From: Amorphophallus konjac
Lineage: Eukaryota; Streptophyta; Magnoliopsida; Alismatales; Araceae
Length of the DNA: 64,000 nt
Assembly (NCBI GenBank): GCA_022559845.1
Contig: CM040121.1
Location: 345,252,243-345,316,242 of the forward strand
Direction of reading: 5' to 3'
Positions 1 through 10,600 of this stretch are shown here, in pieces; the first letter of the stretch is position 1, and the number at the start of each line of letters is the position of its first letter. Under the pieces are notes generated by a model. It made no database searches. It saw only the letters and a list, made by a program, of their open reading frames with translations, and had not been told where the DNA came from. The translations under genes were made by a program, and so were the position numbers.

Positions 1-1472
1 TCTCTGAGAAATCTCAGATTTTCAGAATTGTTACCTGGGATGATCTCTCCTTCGGGTTGATCATTGGAATCACCTTGCTTTGGTTCTGCTTCAGTCTCCA
101 TTGGTTCCTCTTTGCCTTCCAGAAATTCCCCATCTTCATCTTTGCCTACCTGTCCAGTTTTGTCAAAGTCATTATTTTCATCAAATGTGATATGTGGGGA
201 TTCTTCAACTAGCTGATCTTTGGTGTTGTAGACTCTATAGGCTCTTGATCGGTCAGAGTATCCCAAGAAGATTCCTGGGTCACTCTTTGGTTCAAATTTG
301 TCCAATGATCTCTTGTCATTGTTATGAATAAAACACCTTACACCGAAGATCCTAAAATGAGCTAGAGATGGCTTCTTACCTTTGAACACCTCATATGGAG
401 TTTTCGCACTAGATGGTCTTACCATTGCCCTGTTTACAATATAACATGCTGTATTGACCGCCTCAGCCCAAAATCTTCTTGGAAGATTGGCTTCAACTAA
501 CAGGGTTCTGGCCATTTCAACAAGTGTGCGATTCCTTCTTTCCACCACTCCATTTTGCTCTGGCGTCCTTGGTGAGGAGAACCTGTGATTTATTCCTTTG
601 TTCCTGCAGAATTCATCAAACTCTGAATTTTCAAATTCTCCCCCATGATCAGATATTATTGAACACACTTTGGACTTACCATCCTGCTTCATTCTTCTGT
701 AAAAATCCTGAAATTCATGAAAGGCATCGTTTTTATGTGATAAAAACATTACCCATGTGAATCTAGAGAAATCATCAACTAGTACATAACCGTACCTCTT
801 ACCACTAAGACTAGCAGTTCTTGTTGGGCCAAAAAGGTCCATGTGCACAAGTTCTAGTGGTCTAGAAGATTGACTTTCAGTTCTACCTTTGAATGATTTT
901 CTTGTTTGCTTACCTTGGGTACATGATTCACATACTTTGACATTTTGAGCAAACGAAATTTCAGGTAAACCAGAAACCATTTTATTCTTAACCAATTTGT
1001 GCAGCACCCTGTAGCTAACATGTCCTAGCCTTCGGTGCCACAACCAAGTCAGGTCCTCCTTCTTGGCGGTGAGGCACAAGTTGGAGTGGGCTGGATCATC
1101 CAAGTCTATCATGTAGACATTATTTACTCTCTTGCCCATAAACTTAACTTTAGCCGAATTTGGTTCAAGAATTTTACAGATCTTAGAATCAAAGACTACT
1201 TGATGGCCTTTGTCGCATAGCTGACTGATGCTTAGAAGATTATATTCCAGGCCATCCACTAGCAGTACATCTTCAATGCAATTTGTAGATGTCTTACCTA
1301 CCTTACCTTTCCCAATGATCTTGCCTTTGTTATTTCCTCCAAATGTCACATGTCCTCCATCTTTTGAGTTTAGCTCGGAGAATTTTGCCTTATCCCCTGT
1401 CATATGTCTTGAGCAGCCACTATCTAAGTACCACTTGTTGTGTATAGCTGCCAGACACACCTGCATCACAAG
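1..1472 (-). CDS. Sirevirus Pol, partial (protease and integrase)
   Basis: This reading frame is open from the gag stop at 1473-1475 to the window edge, about 490 codons, and is in the same frame as gag. In order I see the aspartic-protease start region with WYLDSGCSRHMTG, the GAG-pre-integrase zinc finger (HRRLGH then CESC), and the integrase core with HMDLFGP, SDHGGEFEN and PEQNGVVERRN supplying the D, D and E. A region rich in acidic residues follows. Known role: Pol polyprotein that matures the particle, copies the RNA and inserts the cDNA. No internal stop or frameshift was seen. The 3' part (reverse transcriptase, RNase H) is beyond the window. It would be made only if the gag TAA is bypassed. 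Confidence 0.85.
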
Positions 1473-3797
1473 TTACACAGAAACTTTTGGACCCCAATGG
1501 TACCCGGGTCCAAGATAGCTTGTGAAATTATGAAATTGCTGCAGTAATCCTTTGGGAACCCAGATTCTGTTAGAGCAGTGTAAATTTTTATTTCTGAACT
1601 TGTTCAGATTGGGTTGCTTTTGTTCTAAAGCTTCTTTAATCTGAGTCCACCTTTGTGTATTCAAGTTTTCATTTTGTTTTACCCGAAAAAACCTGTGATT
1701 TCTGTTTGCTTGTCTGGCCATGGTCGACTTTTGGTATGTCTGTGGTCGACCATCGCGTCTCCAGAACTCAGCGTCTGTTCTGGCAGCACCTCTGGTCGAC
1801 ATCTGGTGTACCTGTGGTCGACCACTGCTTCTCCAGTAACCAGCGCCTGTTCTGGCAGATCCTCTGGTCGACAGATGAAGGGTCTGTTGTCGACCAGCCT
1901 GTCTCCAGACATCTTGTTTTCCAGATTTATGTCTTTTAACTTGGTTTAGTCCTTGGTTTGTTTGGTGATTTCTGTGAATTTGGGTTTCTTGTTTATTATT
2001 TTGAATCTTATATTGATTGACTGTTTTCTCTTTAAAATTTCTCTCTTCCTTGGTGACATTGTTCCTTTTGGAGGAGCATTCAGCTACATCCTCTTGTTTA
2101 TCTTGGTATAGATTAATCAGGGGCCTTTTTCCTTTTGAGTCAGCAATCCCAGTTACGGTTTTTATTTGGAATTCCTTTTTAGCCGTAGGATTGTATCCTA
2201 ACCCTTCTTTTTGAAAGTTTACTTTTATTCCCAAGACAGCATTTAAGTTTTCTTGACCTTGAGTCATTTTTTCCAAGGTCTCCTGTTTGTTTTTCAGGTC
2301 ACTCTTAATTCTTTCTATTTCTCTTAGGAGTTGGTTGTTTTCTTCCTTGAGTGAATTGTTTCTTTCTTGACTTAACTTAGTTTCCTGTTCATATTCTTGA
2401 GTCTTTAGTTTTAACTCATCAATGTCGTTTTTTAGCATTTCATTCTCTTCGGACATTCTCTTGTGGTTTTCTTCATCTAAGTCCATTTGATTCAGCTTGT
2501 TTTTCAGTGACTTGATTTCCATTTCTAGTTCAGTTTTGTTATCCATTGAATTGCTATCTTTATTCAGTTGACTGATCTTCTTCTTCAAATGTTTATTTTC
2601 CTTTCTTATTCTTTCATAAGTATCAAGCAATTCTGAATATACTGCTTCCCAATCCGAACTAGAGAAGTCTTGAAATGGGGAACTTACCTCAAGATCACTG
2701 TTGTCTCCCTTGGCCATCAGACAGAGCTTTCCTTCTTCTTCCTCGGAAGTTGTTTCCTCTTCACTGCTCTCTTCCTCCTCACTCCAAGTGCTAATCATCG
2801 CCTTGGGTTTCTTGCCTTTCCACTTGAAGCTTGATTTCTTAGGAGCTTCTGGACATTCAGCCTTCATATGTCCAGGCTGCCTGCAATTGTAGCAAATGAG
2901 TTTGTTAGAAGGAGCCTTATGTTTATCAGATTTAAACTGGGATGACTTCCTTACCATGCCCTTTGGATTTCTGAATCCTTTACCTACCTTCCGCAGGAAT
3001 TTTTTAAATTTTCTTGTAAGCATGGCTAGCTCACCAGATTCTTCACCTGAGCTAGATGAGTCATCATTGTCAGACACCTCAGAGGTGCTTGTCTTAGTCT
3101 TTAGGGCAAGTTGCTTCTTTTTCTTGCCCTCATCTTCCTTTCTCTTCAGATTGACCTCATAGGCCATCAGGGATCCTACTAACTCATCCACTGTCATTGT
3201 TGTGAGATCCTTTGAGTCCTCAATGACTGTGGCCTTGGTATGCCACATCGATGTGAGAGACCTTAAAATCTTCCTCACTAATTCCTGCTCTTTGTATGTC
3301 TTCCCTAAGCTCTTCAAGCCATTAGTCAGTTGTACTAATCTGGCATACATCTCAGAAATACTTTCATCATTTTTCATCCTAAACATTTCATATTCTGAGA
3401 CTAGCATATTTGCTTTTGTCTCTCTTACCTCGGAAGTACCTTCGTAGATTACCTTTAGACGATCCCACATTTCTTTGGCTGTTGCGCATTGGGAAACTCT
3501 TGAGAATTCTGTGGGGTGTAGTGAGCACTGCATCACGTTCATGGCTCCCCAATTGACAGTTGATTTCCTGACCTGTTCTCTGGTCCAGGTTTCTTCATCT
3601 TCCGGTAGCTCAAAAGGTCCATGGCTCACTACCCTCCACATCTCGTGGTCTTGCGCACGTAAGAACACCTGCATACGATTTTTCCAATAAGAATAATCAG
3701 TTCCATCAAAATATGGAGGTCTAGTTACAGAGTGCCCCTCAGCTATGAGGCTTTTAGAATTCAGTCCGCCCGGTCTCTCCTGGTTGTTAGACCACAT
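1473..3797 (-). CDS. gag: Sirevirus Gag, 774 aa
   Basis: Intact 774-residue Gag. The N-terminal 230 residues resemble the UBN2/DUF4219 capsid region (PPYFDGTDYSYWKNRM near residue 28). A Lys-rich segment leads to one CCHC zinc knuckle, CYNCRQPGHMKAEC, at about residues 302-315. An acidic Ser/Glu stretch and a long coiled coil at about 386-520 follow, which is a Sirevirus hallmark. The C-terminus is basic and holds a 24-residue tandem repeat at about 635-699. The ATG at 3797 is the first in frame, 14 bp from the primer-binding site. The frame ends at TAA 1473-1475, and pol continues in the same frame right after it. This is either a suppressible stop or a single mutation. Confidence 0.9.
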   Translation of the reverse strand: MWSNNQERPGGLNSKSLIAEGHSVTRPPYFDGTDYSYWKNRMQVFLRAQDHEMWRVVSHGPFELPEDEETWTREQVRKSTVNWGAMNVMQCSLHPTEFSRVSQCATAKEMWDRLKVIYEGTSEVRETKANMLVSEYEMFRMKNDESISEMYARLVQLTNGLKSLGKTYKEQELVRKILRSLTSMWHTKATVIEDSKDLTTMTVDELVGSLMAYEVNLKRKEDEGKKKKQLALKTKTSTSEVSDNDDSSSSGEESGELAMLTRKFKKFLRKVGKGFRNPKGMVRKSSQFKSDKHKAPSNKLICYNCRQPGHMKAECPEAPKKSSFKWKGKKPKAMISTWSEEEESSEEETTSEEEEGKLCLMAKGDNSDLEVSSPFQDFSSSDWEAVYSELLDTYERIRKENKHLKKKISQLNKDSNSMDNKTELEMEIKSLKNKLNQMDLDEENHKRMSEENEMLKNDIDELKLKTQEYEQETKLSQERNNSLKEENNQLLREIERIKSDLKNKQETLEKMTQGQENLNAVLGIKVNFQKEGLGYNPTAKKEFQIKTVTGIADSKGKRPLINLYQDKQEDVAECSSKRNNVTKEERNFKEKTVNQYKIQNNKQETQIHRNHQTNQGLNQVKRHKSGKQDVWRQAGRQQTLHLSTRGSARTGAGYWRSSGRPQVHQMSTRGAARTDAEFWRRDGRPQTYQKSTMARQANRNHRFFRVKQNENLNTQRWTQIKEALEQKQPNLNKFRNKNLHCSNRIWVPKGLLQQFHNFTSYLGPGYHWGPKVSV
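1701..1895 (-). repeat. 24-codon tandem repeat in gag with paired GTCGAC sites
   Basis: Nearly three 72-bp units encode GRQQTLHLSTRG, GRPQVHQMSTRG and similar blocks. GTCGAC occurs at 1723, 1745, 1795, 1818, 1868 and 1889, so sites alternate at about 22 and 50 bp. The same hexamer pairs at 22 bp in the LTR of this element (4764-5043), but with an 84-bp period. Confidence 0.85.
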
Positions 3798-3810
3798 ATC
3801 TGGAGAACCT

Positions 3811-3822
3811 GCTCTGATACCA
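3811..3822 (-). other. Primer-binding site, initiator tRNA-Met
   Basis: The minus strand reads TGGTATCAGAGC, complementary to the 3' end of plant initiator tRNA-Met. It lies two bases inside the LTR end at 3825 and 14 bp upstream of the gag ATG, which fixes the element's orientation. Confidence 0.9.
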
Positions 3823-4496
3823 CGTGTTGGATACGGACTGAATAGATCTAGAGGGGGGGTGAATAGATCTTTCCCCCTTTTTGATAATTTACTAACTATC
3901 GACCAGATGAGCTACTGGTAATTAATGAATTATAGAACTAATGCGGATAGTGAAGATGCAAGCATACGTAGGAAATCAAACACACCACAAGAGAGGATTT
4001 TTAAGGTGGTTCAGTCTCTTCCTGAGACTTACATCCACCCCTTGCTTAACTCAAGCAAGGCTTCACTATGAGAATCTCTGATCTCAATCAAAACACAGCT
4101 GACACACAGCTTGTACCTGCTGACACACAGCTTGACTCTGCTGCCTCACAGCTTGACAATAATTGTAATCAGAAATGAAAAGATGATAAGAACAGGTGAT
4201 GAAAGACAGGACTGAATATTGGCGTGTGTAGAAGAATAGGTGTTCAGCCTGGGACTTGATCACGCTTATGAAGAAGCCTAGACTCCCTGTTGATCTTCCA
4301 GTCAGTTGCCTTCGATTGTTCTGCTGCTGGAGATCGCACAGTCTTGAGCTAAGTCTTCCTTCTGCAGCAACGAGATTGCCTTTAACCTTTCTGCAGATTT
4401 TTGATTGGTGGAGAGCTCCTTTTTCCTCTTCTGTGTATATCTTCCTTGGCTTCTATTTCGTGCTCTCTCACTGCTTGCTTGTTCGTGATTTGTTGC

Positions 4497-4505
4497 CTTA
4501 TATAC
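4497..4505 (-). promoter_or_regulatory. Sirevirus LTR TATA box
   Basis: TATATAAGG on the minus strand, about 680 bp before the LTR 3' end. It is the best TATA match in this LTR, and the GTCGAC repeat array lies 260-540 bp upstream of it. Confidence 0.5.
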
Positions 4506-4759
4506 AGCTCTTTTTATTTTCAAGAATAAAGTTCTTCCCGCTCAATTTTCAGATCGAGCGCCAATCTACTAGAAAACAGGGATCGGTTTAAATCCAATCG
4601 TTAGAACGAGTTTGACCACTTCTAAGCAAGATTGTTTCCTTGATTCCCGTGTGGAATCTTATCTCCTGAGCAGCCCAACAACCTGCAACAACCATCTGCA
4701 GGTTTTAAGGAACCAAAACAGAATTCGGTTAGAGTTCGGTTTTGGACGATATATAAACC

Positions 4760-5045
4760 TGTGGTCGACCATGACCCTGTCGCTGGTCGACAATGGGCAG
4801 TCCCCAGACGGCCGGTTCTTCTGGCTGAAACTCACGTCGCCCGTTGGTCGACCACAGCCTGGTCGCTGGTCGACAGGGGGCAGTTTCCAGATGGCCAGCA
4901 GTTCTGTCTGTTGTTTCTGTCTTTTCTGTGGTCGACCAGAGGTGGGGCTTTGGTCGACAGCCAAGGTGCTTCCAGAAGACAGATGATCTGATGCTTTTCT
5001 GGTTGAGTTCGTTGGTCGACCATAACCACTTCCCTGGTCGACAAG
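4760..5045 (-). repeat. 84-bp tandem repeat with paired GTCGAC palindromes in LTR U3
   Basis: GTCGAC occurs at 4764, 4786, 4848, 4869, 4931, 4953, 5015 and 5038. The spacing alternates between about 22 and 62 bp, giving a period of 83-85 bp over four units. Each pair has the form GGTCGACCA-N(11-13)-TGGTCGAC, so every unit is an inverted repeat of about 29 bp. The sequence between pairs is less conserved. The array is upstream of the LTR TATA box, where U3 enhancers usually sit. Confidence 0.85.
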
Positions 5046-5370
5046 CGGCCTTTGACACTTCTTCTGATTTGTTGATTCCACTTGGATTTCAGTGGACCTG
5101 AAATTACTTAACTTATCAGAAGTAAATTGAACTATCAGATTTATATTGAGTTGATCAGAAACATTGTTTGTCATCATCAAATAGTCATGAGTCCAATACT
5201 TTGAAGGAACAATCAAACCACTTGTATTTGTTATGAAACAAGATAGAACTTGATTAATCAAACATATCCTATTGTCATCATCAATACCAAGGGATGCACA
5301 ACACATGTCATATATCAAGCTGTCCAGATATAAAATCCTATCCCACATCATCATAAAAACAAAAGGAAAA

Positions 5371-6811
5371 TCACTCAGTCCGCCGCTGGGCATCCCCGCG
5401 AGGACGTATCTCTCTCAACTCCCTAAGGTAAGCCTGTCGAGTCTCTGGAATCTCCTCAACCTCTGCTGGTAGGGTACGCACCCTACTCACCTCCTACATG
5501 ATCAACGCACTCCTGACCGCCTGCTCGTCCTCCTCTGTCCCGATCCTCCGTGCATGTAGCATGGGAAGGTGGGGTAGCGTAGGTAGCACCGTCCGGGGTA
5601 GTCCAATCTGCAGGTAGCATTTGTGCGGGCTGTACATCGCTAAGGTAGTGTCGCTCACGAGCCTCAAGTCCAAGCCAGCTCTCCTCGGTAGTCTGATGGT
5701 GGTGTCATGGAGGAAGTCCGGGCGCATCACAAACCTATCCAGGGGCAGCCTGTTGATGTACGGGCGCCACTCGTCCCTGGTCTTCCGCTCGGCCGTCCTG
5801 CACTCAACCTGTGGAGAAAACCTGAAGGCGCCCCCTATGAAGTAAAGGGGATGGCTCCCAAAGATCCTACTAACTAAAGTAATGTCCTCCCTCAGGGTAA
5901 ACTTCATCCTAATTCCCATCCAGCACTCCAATAGGATCATTGAACCAAAGAGAGGACCTCCTAAGGCTGCTGAAGTAAGACCCTCGTACAGGTAAGCTAA
6001 GACAGCCTGAGAGATGGAAAACCCCTGCCAAAGGCCGCTGATGGTGCTGAGTAAAGGAGTCTCTAGGACATGGTCGGCTGAAGGGAAAAGGATGGCCCCG
6101 CATAGGCAGATGGACGCAGCTTTGGCTATGGCTTCAACCCACCCGCACTTATTCCGGCAATGCTCCACTACCCACTGGCTCAGAGGAAGGAGGTGGATGT
6201 GGCGAGGGCCTATAAAGGTACGAACATCCCCGCTATCAGGTATGAATCCCCCTAGGATGAGTTTTGGGTCTATAGGGGCAATGGTATGACATATCAAGTC
6301 TTCCTCCCCCACCTTGGACCTAGGGAGCCCGAAATATGTCTCTACCTCCTCTAGCAAGATAGTGGCCTCAAAAGATGGGAAGAAGAAAGTGTGGGTCTGA
6401 GGGTGCCAAATCTCCATTAGAGCGGAGGTACTATGCCAGTCTAAAGAAAGTTTGGGGTAATTCTGACCTAGTACTAGGAGGGAGTGTAGGTGCCAGGATT
6501 TGAGAAGATGAGTCACCCCGAGGGGCAATGCACGGACCATGGGAGCCACCCACTTTAAACTAGAAAAGCGTCTCGGGCCGGGAAGAAGCTGAAAAGAAGG
6601 AGAAGGCAAAGGGGTGTAAGGAGATATAAGAGGAAGATTGAAAGATGGACTCTAAGCATATTCTGATCAAACTTACCTCTCTCATAGGGGTGGCGCTGAG
6701 ATGTCGAGGAATCAAGCTTAGCCGTTGAATCGCTTCTCGCTCCTTTCTAGCCGGCTGCGGTCCTTCAAGCGATGCACCCTCCGCAGGACTTCCATCGAAG
6801 GCCCTCTTCAT
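5371..6811 (-). pseudogene. DUF7745-like cargo gene of Tat-1 (two exons, one nonsense change)
   Basis: Exon 1 is 6811-6677 (MKRAFDGS...MRE, 45 codons), followed by a GT-AG intron 6676-6589, then exon 2 6588-5371. Exon 1 has the same length (135 bp) and splice site as its homologue in Tat-2. Features such as SLDWHSTSALMEIWHPQTHT and EATILLEEVETYFG, plus a C-terminal block with LVSDTTLAMYSPHKCYLQIG, resemble the plant DUF7745 family found in transposon-associated proteins; the family assignment is from memory. The biochemical role is unknown. A TAG at 5494-5496 replaces a Trp codon kept in the Tat-2 copy and would remove the last 40 of about 450 residues. A TATA-like box lies about 80 bp upstream. 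Confidence 0.7.
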
Positions 6812-6887
6812 GATGAGGTGACGAGAATCAAAGGTTTTAGGCCTCGGGAAAGGGAGAATGTACGAGTTGAGGGTTCAGACCTCCCTA

Positions 6888-6896
6888 CTACTTATA
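6888..6896 (-). promoter_or_regulatory. TATA-like box of Tat-1 DUF7745-like gene
   Basis: TATAAGTAG on the minus strand, 77-85 bp upstream of the ATG at 6811. The Tat-2 copy has TATAAATAG at the same distance from its ATG, which supports a real promoter for the antisense gene. Confidence 0.55.
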
Positions 6897-7047
6897 GGAT
6901 TCATTAGGGAGCCTAAACATCTTAGGATTAGGCCTAGATAAGCCTAGGATGGGTTTAGATAGGGTTCTGATAAGTACAAAGCGCCTTGCCCTCGGGCTGG
7001 GGACTCTCCAGGGAGTCCCCTTTCGGGCAAATAGGATGTTGGATTGG

Positions 7048-7247
7048 ACGGTCTTACGATAGACCGTCCATACCATATACGGCCCATCATCAACCGTTCT
7101 TTTCTCCAAGGAAGCCCGAGTCCGGTGACTTGTGCGGCCCGACATCCGCCATTCCAGCATTCCTACGGTTTACATGGAACCGTTCGAAACAATTTAAGCG
7201 GCCCTTAGAGAACCGCTCTTATCAACGAACGGTCAGGGGAGAACCGT
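7048..7247. repeat. Short inverted-repeat array upstream of DUF7745-like gene (Tat-1)
   Basis: Inverted repeats of 19-20 bp start at 7048 (ACGGTCTTACGATAGACCGT), 7079, 7165, 7198 and 7229, plus a degenerate one near 7133. Adjacent starts are 31-33 bp apart. The array lies 150-350 bp upstream of the TATA-like box at 6888-6896. Confidence 0.85.
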
Positions 7248-7302
7248 CCATATGCTCTACCCCCCAATTAACCTGCTGCACTCAAGTCTCAATCATTTAG
7301 CG

Positions 7303-7362
7303 CTCTCATCTCACTCAAGTCGGCGTGTGCGTCTCTCATCTCACTCAAGTCGGCGTGTGCGT
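7303..7362. repeat. 30-bp direct tandem duplication
   Basis: Two adjacent copies of a 30-bp unit beginning CTCTCATCTCACTCAAGTCG lie between the two Tat-1 cargo genes. It looks like simple local duplication; no function is visible. Confidence 0.85.
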
Positions 7363-7608
7363 CACTCATCTCTCTCGGGCTAGGCACACTCCTCAAACTC
7401 GTTGCATCCACTCATGCACGCATACATATATTCATCCACAAAGCAAGCAAAAAGAATAGACACATCACTATCATGTCACACCATGTACAAAAGACGGGCC
7501 CAGTACAACAAGTCAAGCAGCTCCCTCTCCCAGGCCCCCGTCGCTGTCCCCCTCACCCTCATGCCTCTTTGGAGGAGGCATCGCTGAGGTCGCCTCGTCA
7601 CGACGGCA

Positions 7609-10600
7609 TCACCGGCGCTGCTCATCCTCCTCGTTCCTCCGCTGGCCGGAGGAACCTGTGAAGTAGCTCCTAACAAAACCATGTGTACCATGGCTGACGC
7701 TCGGGGTCCCGCTGCGCGAGCGCCGACTGATGTCCTTATACGCTCGCAGCTCCCCGCGTAACTCCGCCGCCTCGGTTCGATACCGCTCAGCCTCGACCGC
7801 ACCAGCCCGGAGTCGCTCTAGCTTGGCCTGGAGGAGTGCGATCTCCACTGTGTTTGCCGGTCGGCTCAGTGCGGCCTCCGCCCGCGCGCGAGCTACCTCC
7901 TCTCGAGCCGCTGCTCGGCTCTGCTCCAACTCGACCCGAAGGCGGGTCAACTCAGATGTCTGCATCCACACATCACTTGTCAGTCAGTTACATAAGCATA
8001 TCATTCATAAGCATAATGAGCAAGAGGAAGTTTAGAACCGCGTACCCTCTCTGTAAGGGCCACCTCGGCTGCCTTGGCCCGCTCCACCATCCGAGTAAAG
8101 TCAGCATCTCGATCGGCCCGGTCTGCTGGGGTCTGGGCAGAAGAAGAAGAAGGAGCGTCTGGTCCCGCCCTCTGAGCACCCTCGGCGCGCTGCATCCAAA
8201 TACTCCAGGTCAGTCATAGACATAATCATAATCATATAGAACTACATAATTTAAAGAGTCTAAGGTCTAGAAAACTCACCAGTAGGGCCAGGGCCTGCCG
8301 GGCCTCGTCTCTCTCCCGGATGGTGGAGTGCAGGAGTCCCTGCAACTCTGCCACTCGTCCTGCAGGGTCAACCTACATTTAAGATTCATGTGTCAGTACG
8401 TCATCCATAAGCATAATAGACAAGGTTTAAGTTTAGAAGTCGTACCGGTCGGTGGGCGCCTCGGAACACCTGGTCCCGGTAGTGCCGAGCGTACGCAGTG
8501 TCGTACGCGCTGTCACTCCCTGCCCGGGCAGTCACCACTCGCCCTCGCGTAGTCCAGTCGGCAACCTGCTCGGCGTTCCTTGCTGTCCAATCGTACGCCT
8601 CGCGGAGTCCCCGGGTCGTCCTCGTCACCCGTTCCCCCGCCTTCTCAGGCGCAGGGAACTCTACGGCCGGCTGATGGACCCCGATGGTCCTCATCACCAA
8701 CCTGAAGTACAGTGGCTCCACCACATTCATGCAGTGAAGCCACACGTCCCGGCCAGAGAAGGCCAAGGCCTCGGTCACCCACGGCTGGCCCTCCAGGCTC
8801 TCCTCCGTGTAAGGAGTCCACCGTACCTGCAAGGAATAGGAAACTGCATCAGCATCATAATCATGAAAGAATAACATGTAATTAAAGAGTCTGAGTCTAG
8901 AAGCATACCGAGGTGTACGGTAGAGTGTCCAGGTCATCCTGCAGCTCCCGGACCTGCCTCCTCAAGGCCATCATTTCCCAGGGTGCTGTCCACCTCTGTG
9001 CGATCGGCAGGAGCCCAGGGCGGGTCTCCTCCCCTCTGCCTAGCCCACGTAGGCGTACGTAGGCCCATACCTGCATCACAAGTCGTGTCAGCATTATAGC
9101 AAGCATATAGGGTTGCATGATTAAATTATAATTAAGTCTAGAGTAGAGAGTAGTACCTGGAGTAAGGGGGAGAAGCCCCCAAGCATCGTCCGACGCGCCG
9201 TCGAACTAAGGGTGTCAAAGAGGAAGGCGAGGACCGCCGCTCCCCAAGCATAGTCACCTACATGCTCGAGCTCCTGGAGGAAAGGAAGGAAGCGACAGCT
9301 CATCACGTCCGCCCGAGTGGAGAAGAGAAGCCGCCCGAACATCAGCATCAGGAACTGTCTCAGCACTCTGTCCGCCTCAGGTCCCGACACCACTGCGACC
9401 CTCGGTCTCGCCAGCCCCACGAGCCGCTCCAAGTGCTCCTCTGGTCGCTCACCCACTGCAACGCCAGCTCGTCGAAGACCCAGGCTGTCCTGGAGAGCAG
9501 CCCGGGGAAGGAGGGTCGACTGCCTCTCGGGGCACCGTAGTTGTAGGCCGAGCAGCTCCCGAGCCATCCCTCGGTAGTCCGGAAAAGTAGTCCCACTGAC
9601 CGGTGACCCGTGCACACGTAGGCCAGTAAGCCGAGCTACGTCCTCCAATGTAGGGACCATGTGCCCCCACGGGAAAAGGAACGTCCGACTCACTGGATCC
9701 CAGCGGTCGGGCAGGGCATAGAGCAGAGCTGCGTCAAAGCGACACAACTCGATACTCAGGAAGGGGGCGAACCCCATGGCAGTCAACCGCTCCTTCTAGA
9801 AGTCTGACAGTGCGAGGTACACTGCCCGAACCTGTAGCCAGGAGGTACGGGTCCTACGCTTCCCCTGCATGCATCCTTAGTCGTTTAGTTTCACATTTGT
9901 TTCATATAAATAAAACGCTCAAAGCCCAATTATTGATTTGAAGAACGGTTACTCACGAACCGCTCTATAGATGAGTGGCCTCCCTCAAACCGTTCTGTTT
10001 CTCAGGTTCCCCCATTTGAACGGGCTATCCCTAGCCGTTTCTATCTTGGACGGATTACCCGGAACCGTCTGTTTGCCCGTCTTCCTAAGGAGTAATGGCC
10101 CACCTTTGGCCGTATTGTTTTGATGACGGTCCTGTAAGGACCGTATTGTTTTGCTTGGTTACATGATTGAACGGACCTATATGGTCCGTCTACCTTTTGA
10201 ACGGTGATAGCCTCACCGTATTGGGGTCTTGGAGGCCCGTTGGCTGTGTGAGTTCGAACGGCTCCCCCTACGCCGTGTTTATTTGGGGCGGTCCTATGGG
10301 GACCGCATTGTTTCGCCGTGCGGTTTCTGTTGAACCGTTTCACCGTCGCCGCCTCCGACGACGGTGAACACCTCCCCGGACGGCTGGGAGACCTCCATGC
10401 CCCCCTAAACCGGCCTCTAAGCATCCCTCCCCCTAAAAATCCCCTAAGCTAGCATGCATTAAACGAAATTAAAGGAAATGAGGGCCGGGGAGGCCTACCT
10501 CGGCATCACGAGGTTTCTTCTCCCTCCCCGCCGGCGTGCCTCCTTCCTCGGCTCTGGCGACGGCGTCATCTCCGGCCGCAGCGTCCTCCTCGGCGACAAC

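Larger units (their letters stand above)
1..5303 (-). mobile_element. Sirevirus-type Ty1/copia retrotransposon, 5' part
   Basis: In minus-strand order the window shows a 5' LTR (5303-3825), an initiator-tRNA-Met primer-binding site, a long gag and a pol that runs off the left edge after integrase. The gag layout (UBN2-like N-terminus, one zinc knuckle, then a long coiled coil) and the protease-integrase order are those of Sireviruses (Maximus/SIRE). Reverse transcriptase, RNase H and the 3' LTR lie outside the window. The element appears to have inserted into Tat-1: the last exon of the Tat-1 cargo gene ends at 5371, about 70 bp from the inferred LTR start. It is the least decayed element here. 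Confidence 0.85.
3825..5303 (-). repeat. Sirevirus 5' LTR
   Basis: The inner end is set by the primer-binding site: the LTR ends ...CAACA at 3825. A G-rich stretch near 3850 (a C-run on the element strand) is typical of Sirevirus LTR ends. The outer end is inferred from a matching TGTTG at 5303, giving about 1479 bp. The second LTR is outside the window, so the outer end and target duplication cannot be checked. The LTR contains a TATA box (4497-4505) and a tandem GTCGAC array (4760-5045). The open frames in it, up to 244 codons, are by-products of the tandem repeat. Confidence 0.65.

Noticed and set aside
4659..5393. 244-codon open frame and others in the Sirevirus LTR
   Set aside because: They overlap the GTCGAC tandem repeat, cross the inferred LTR boundary and resemble no known protein.
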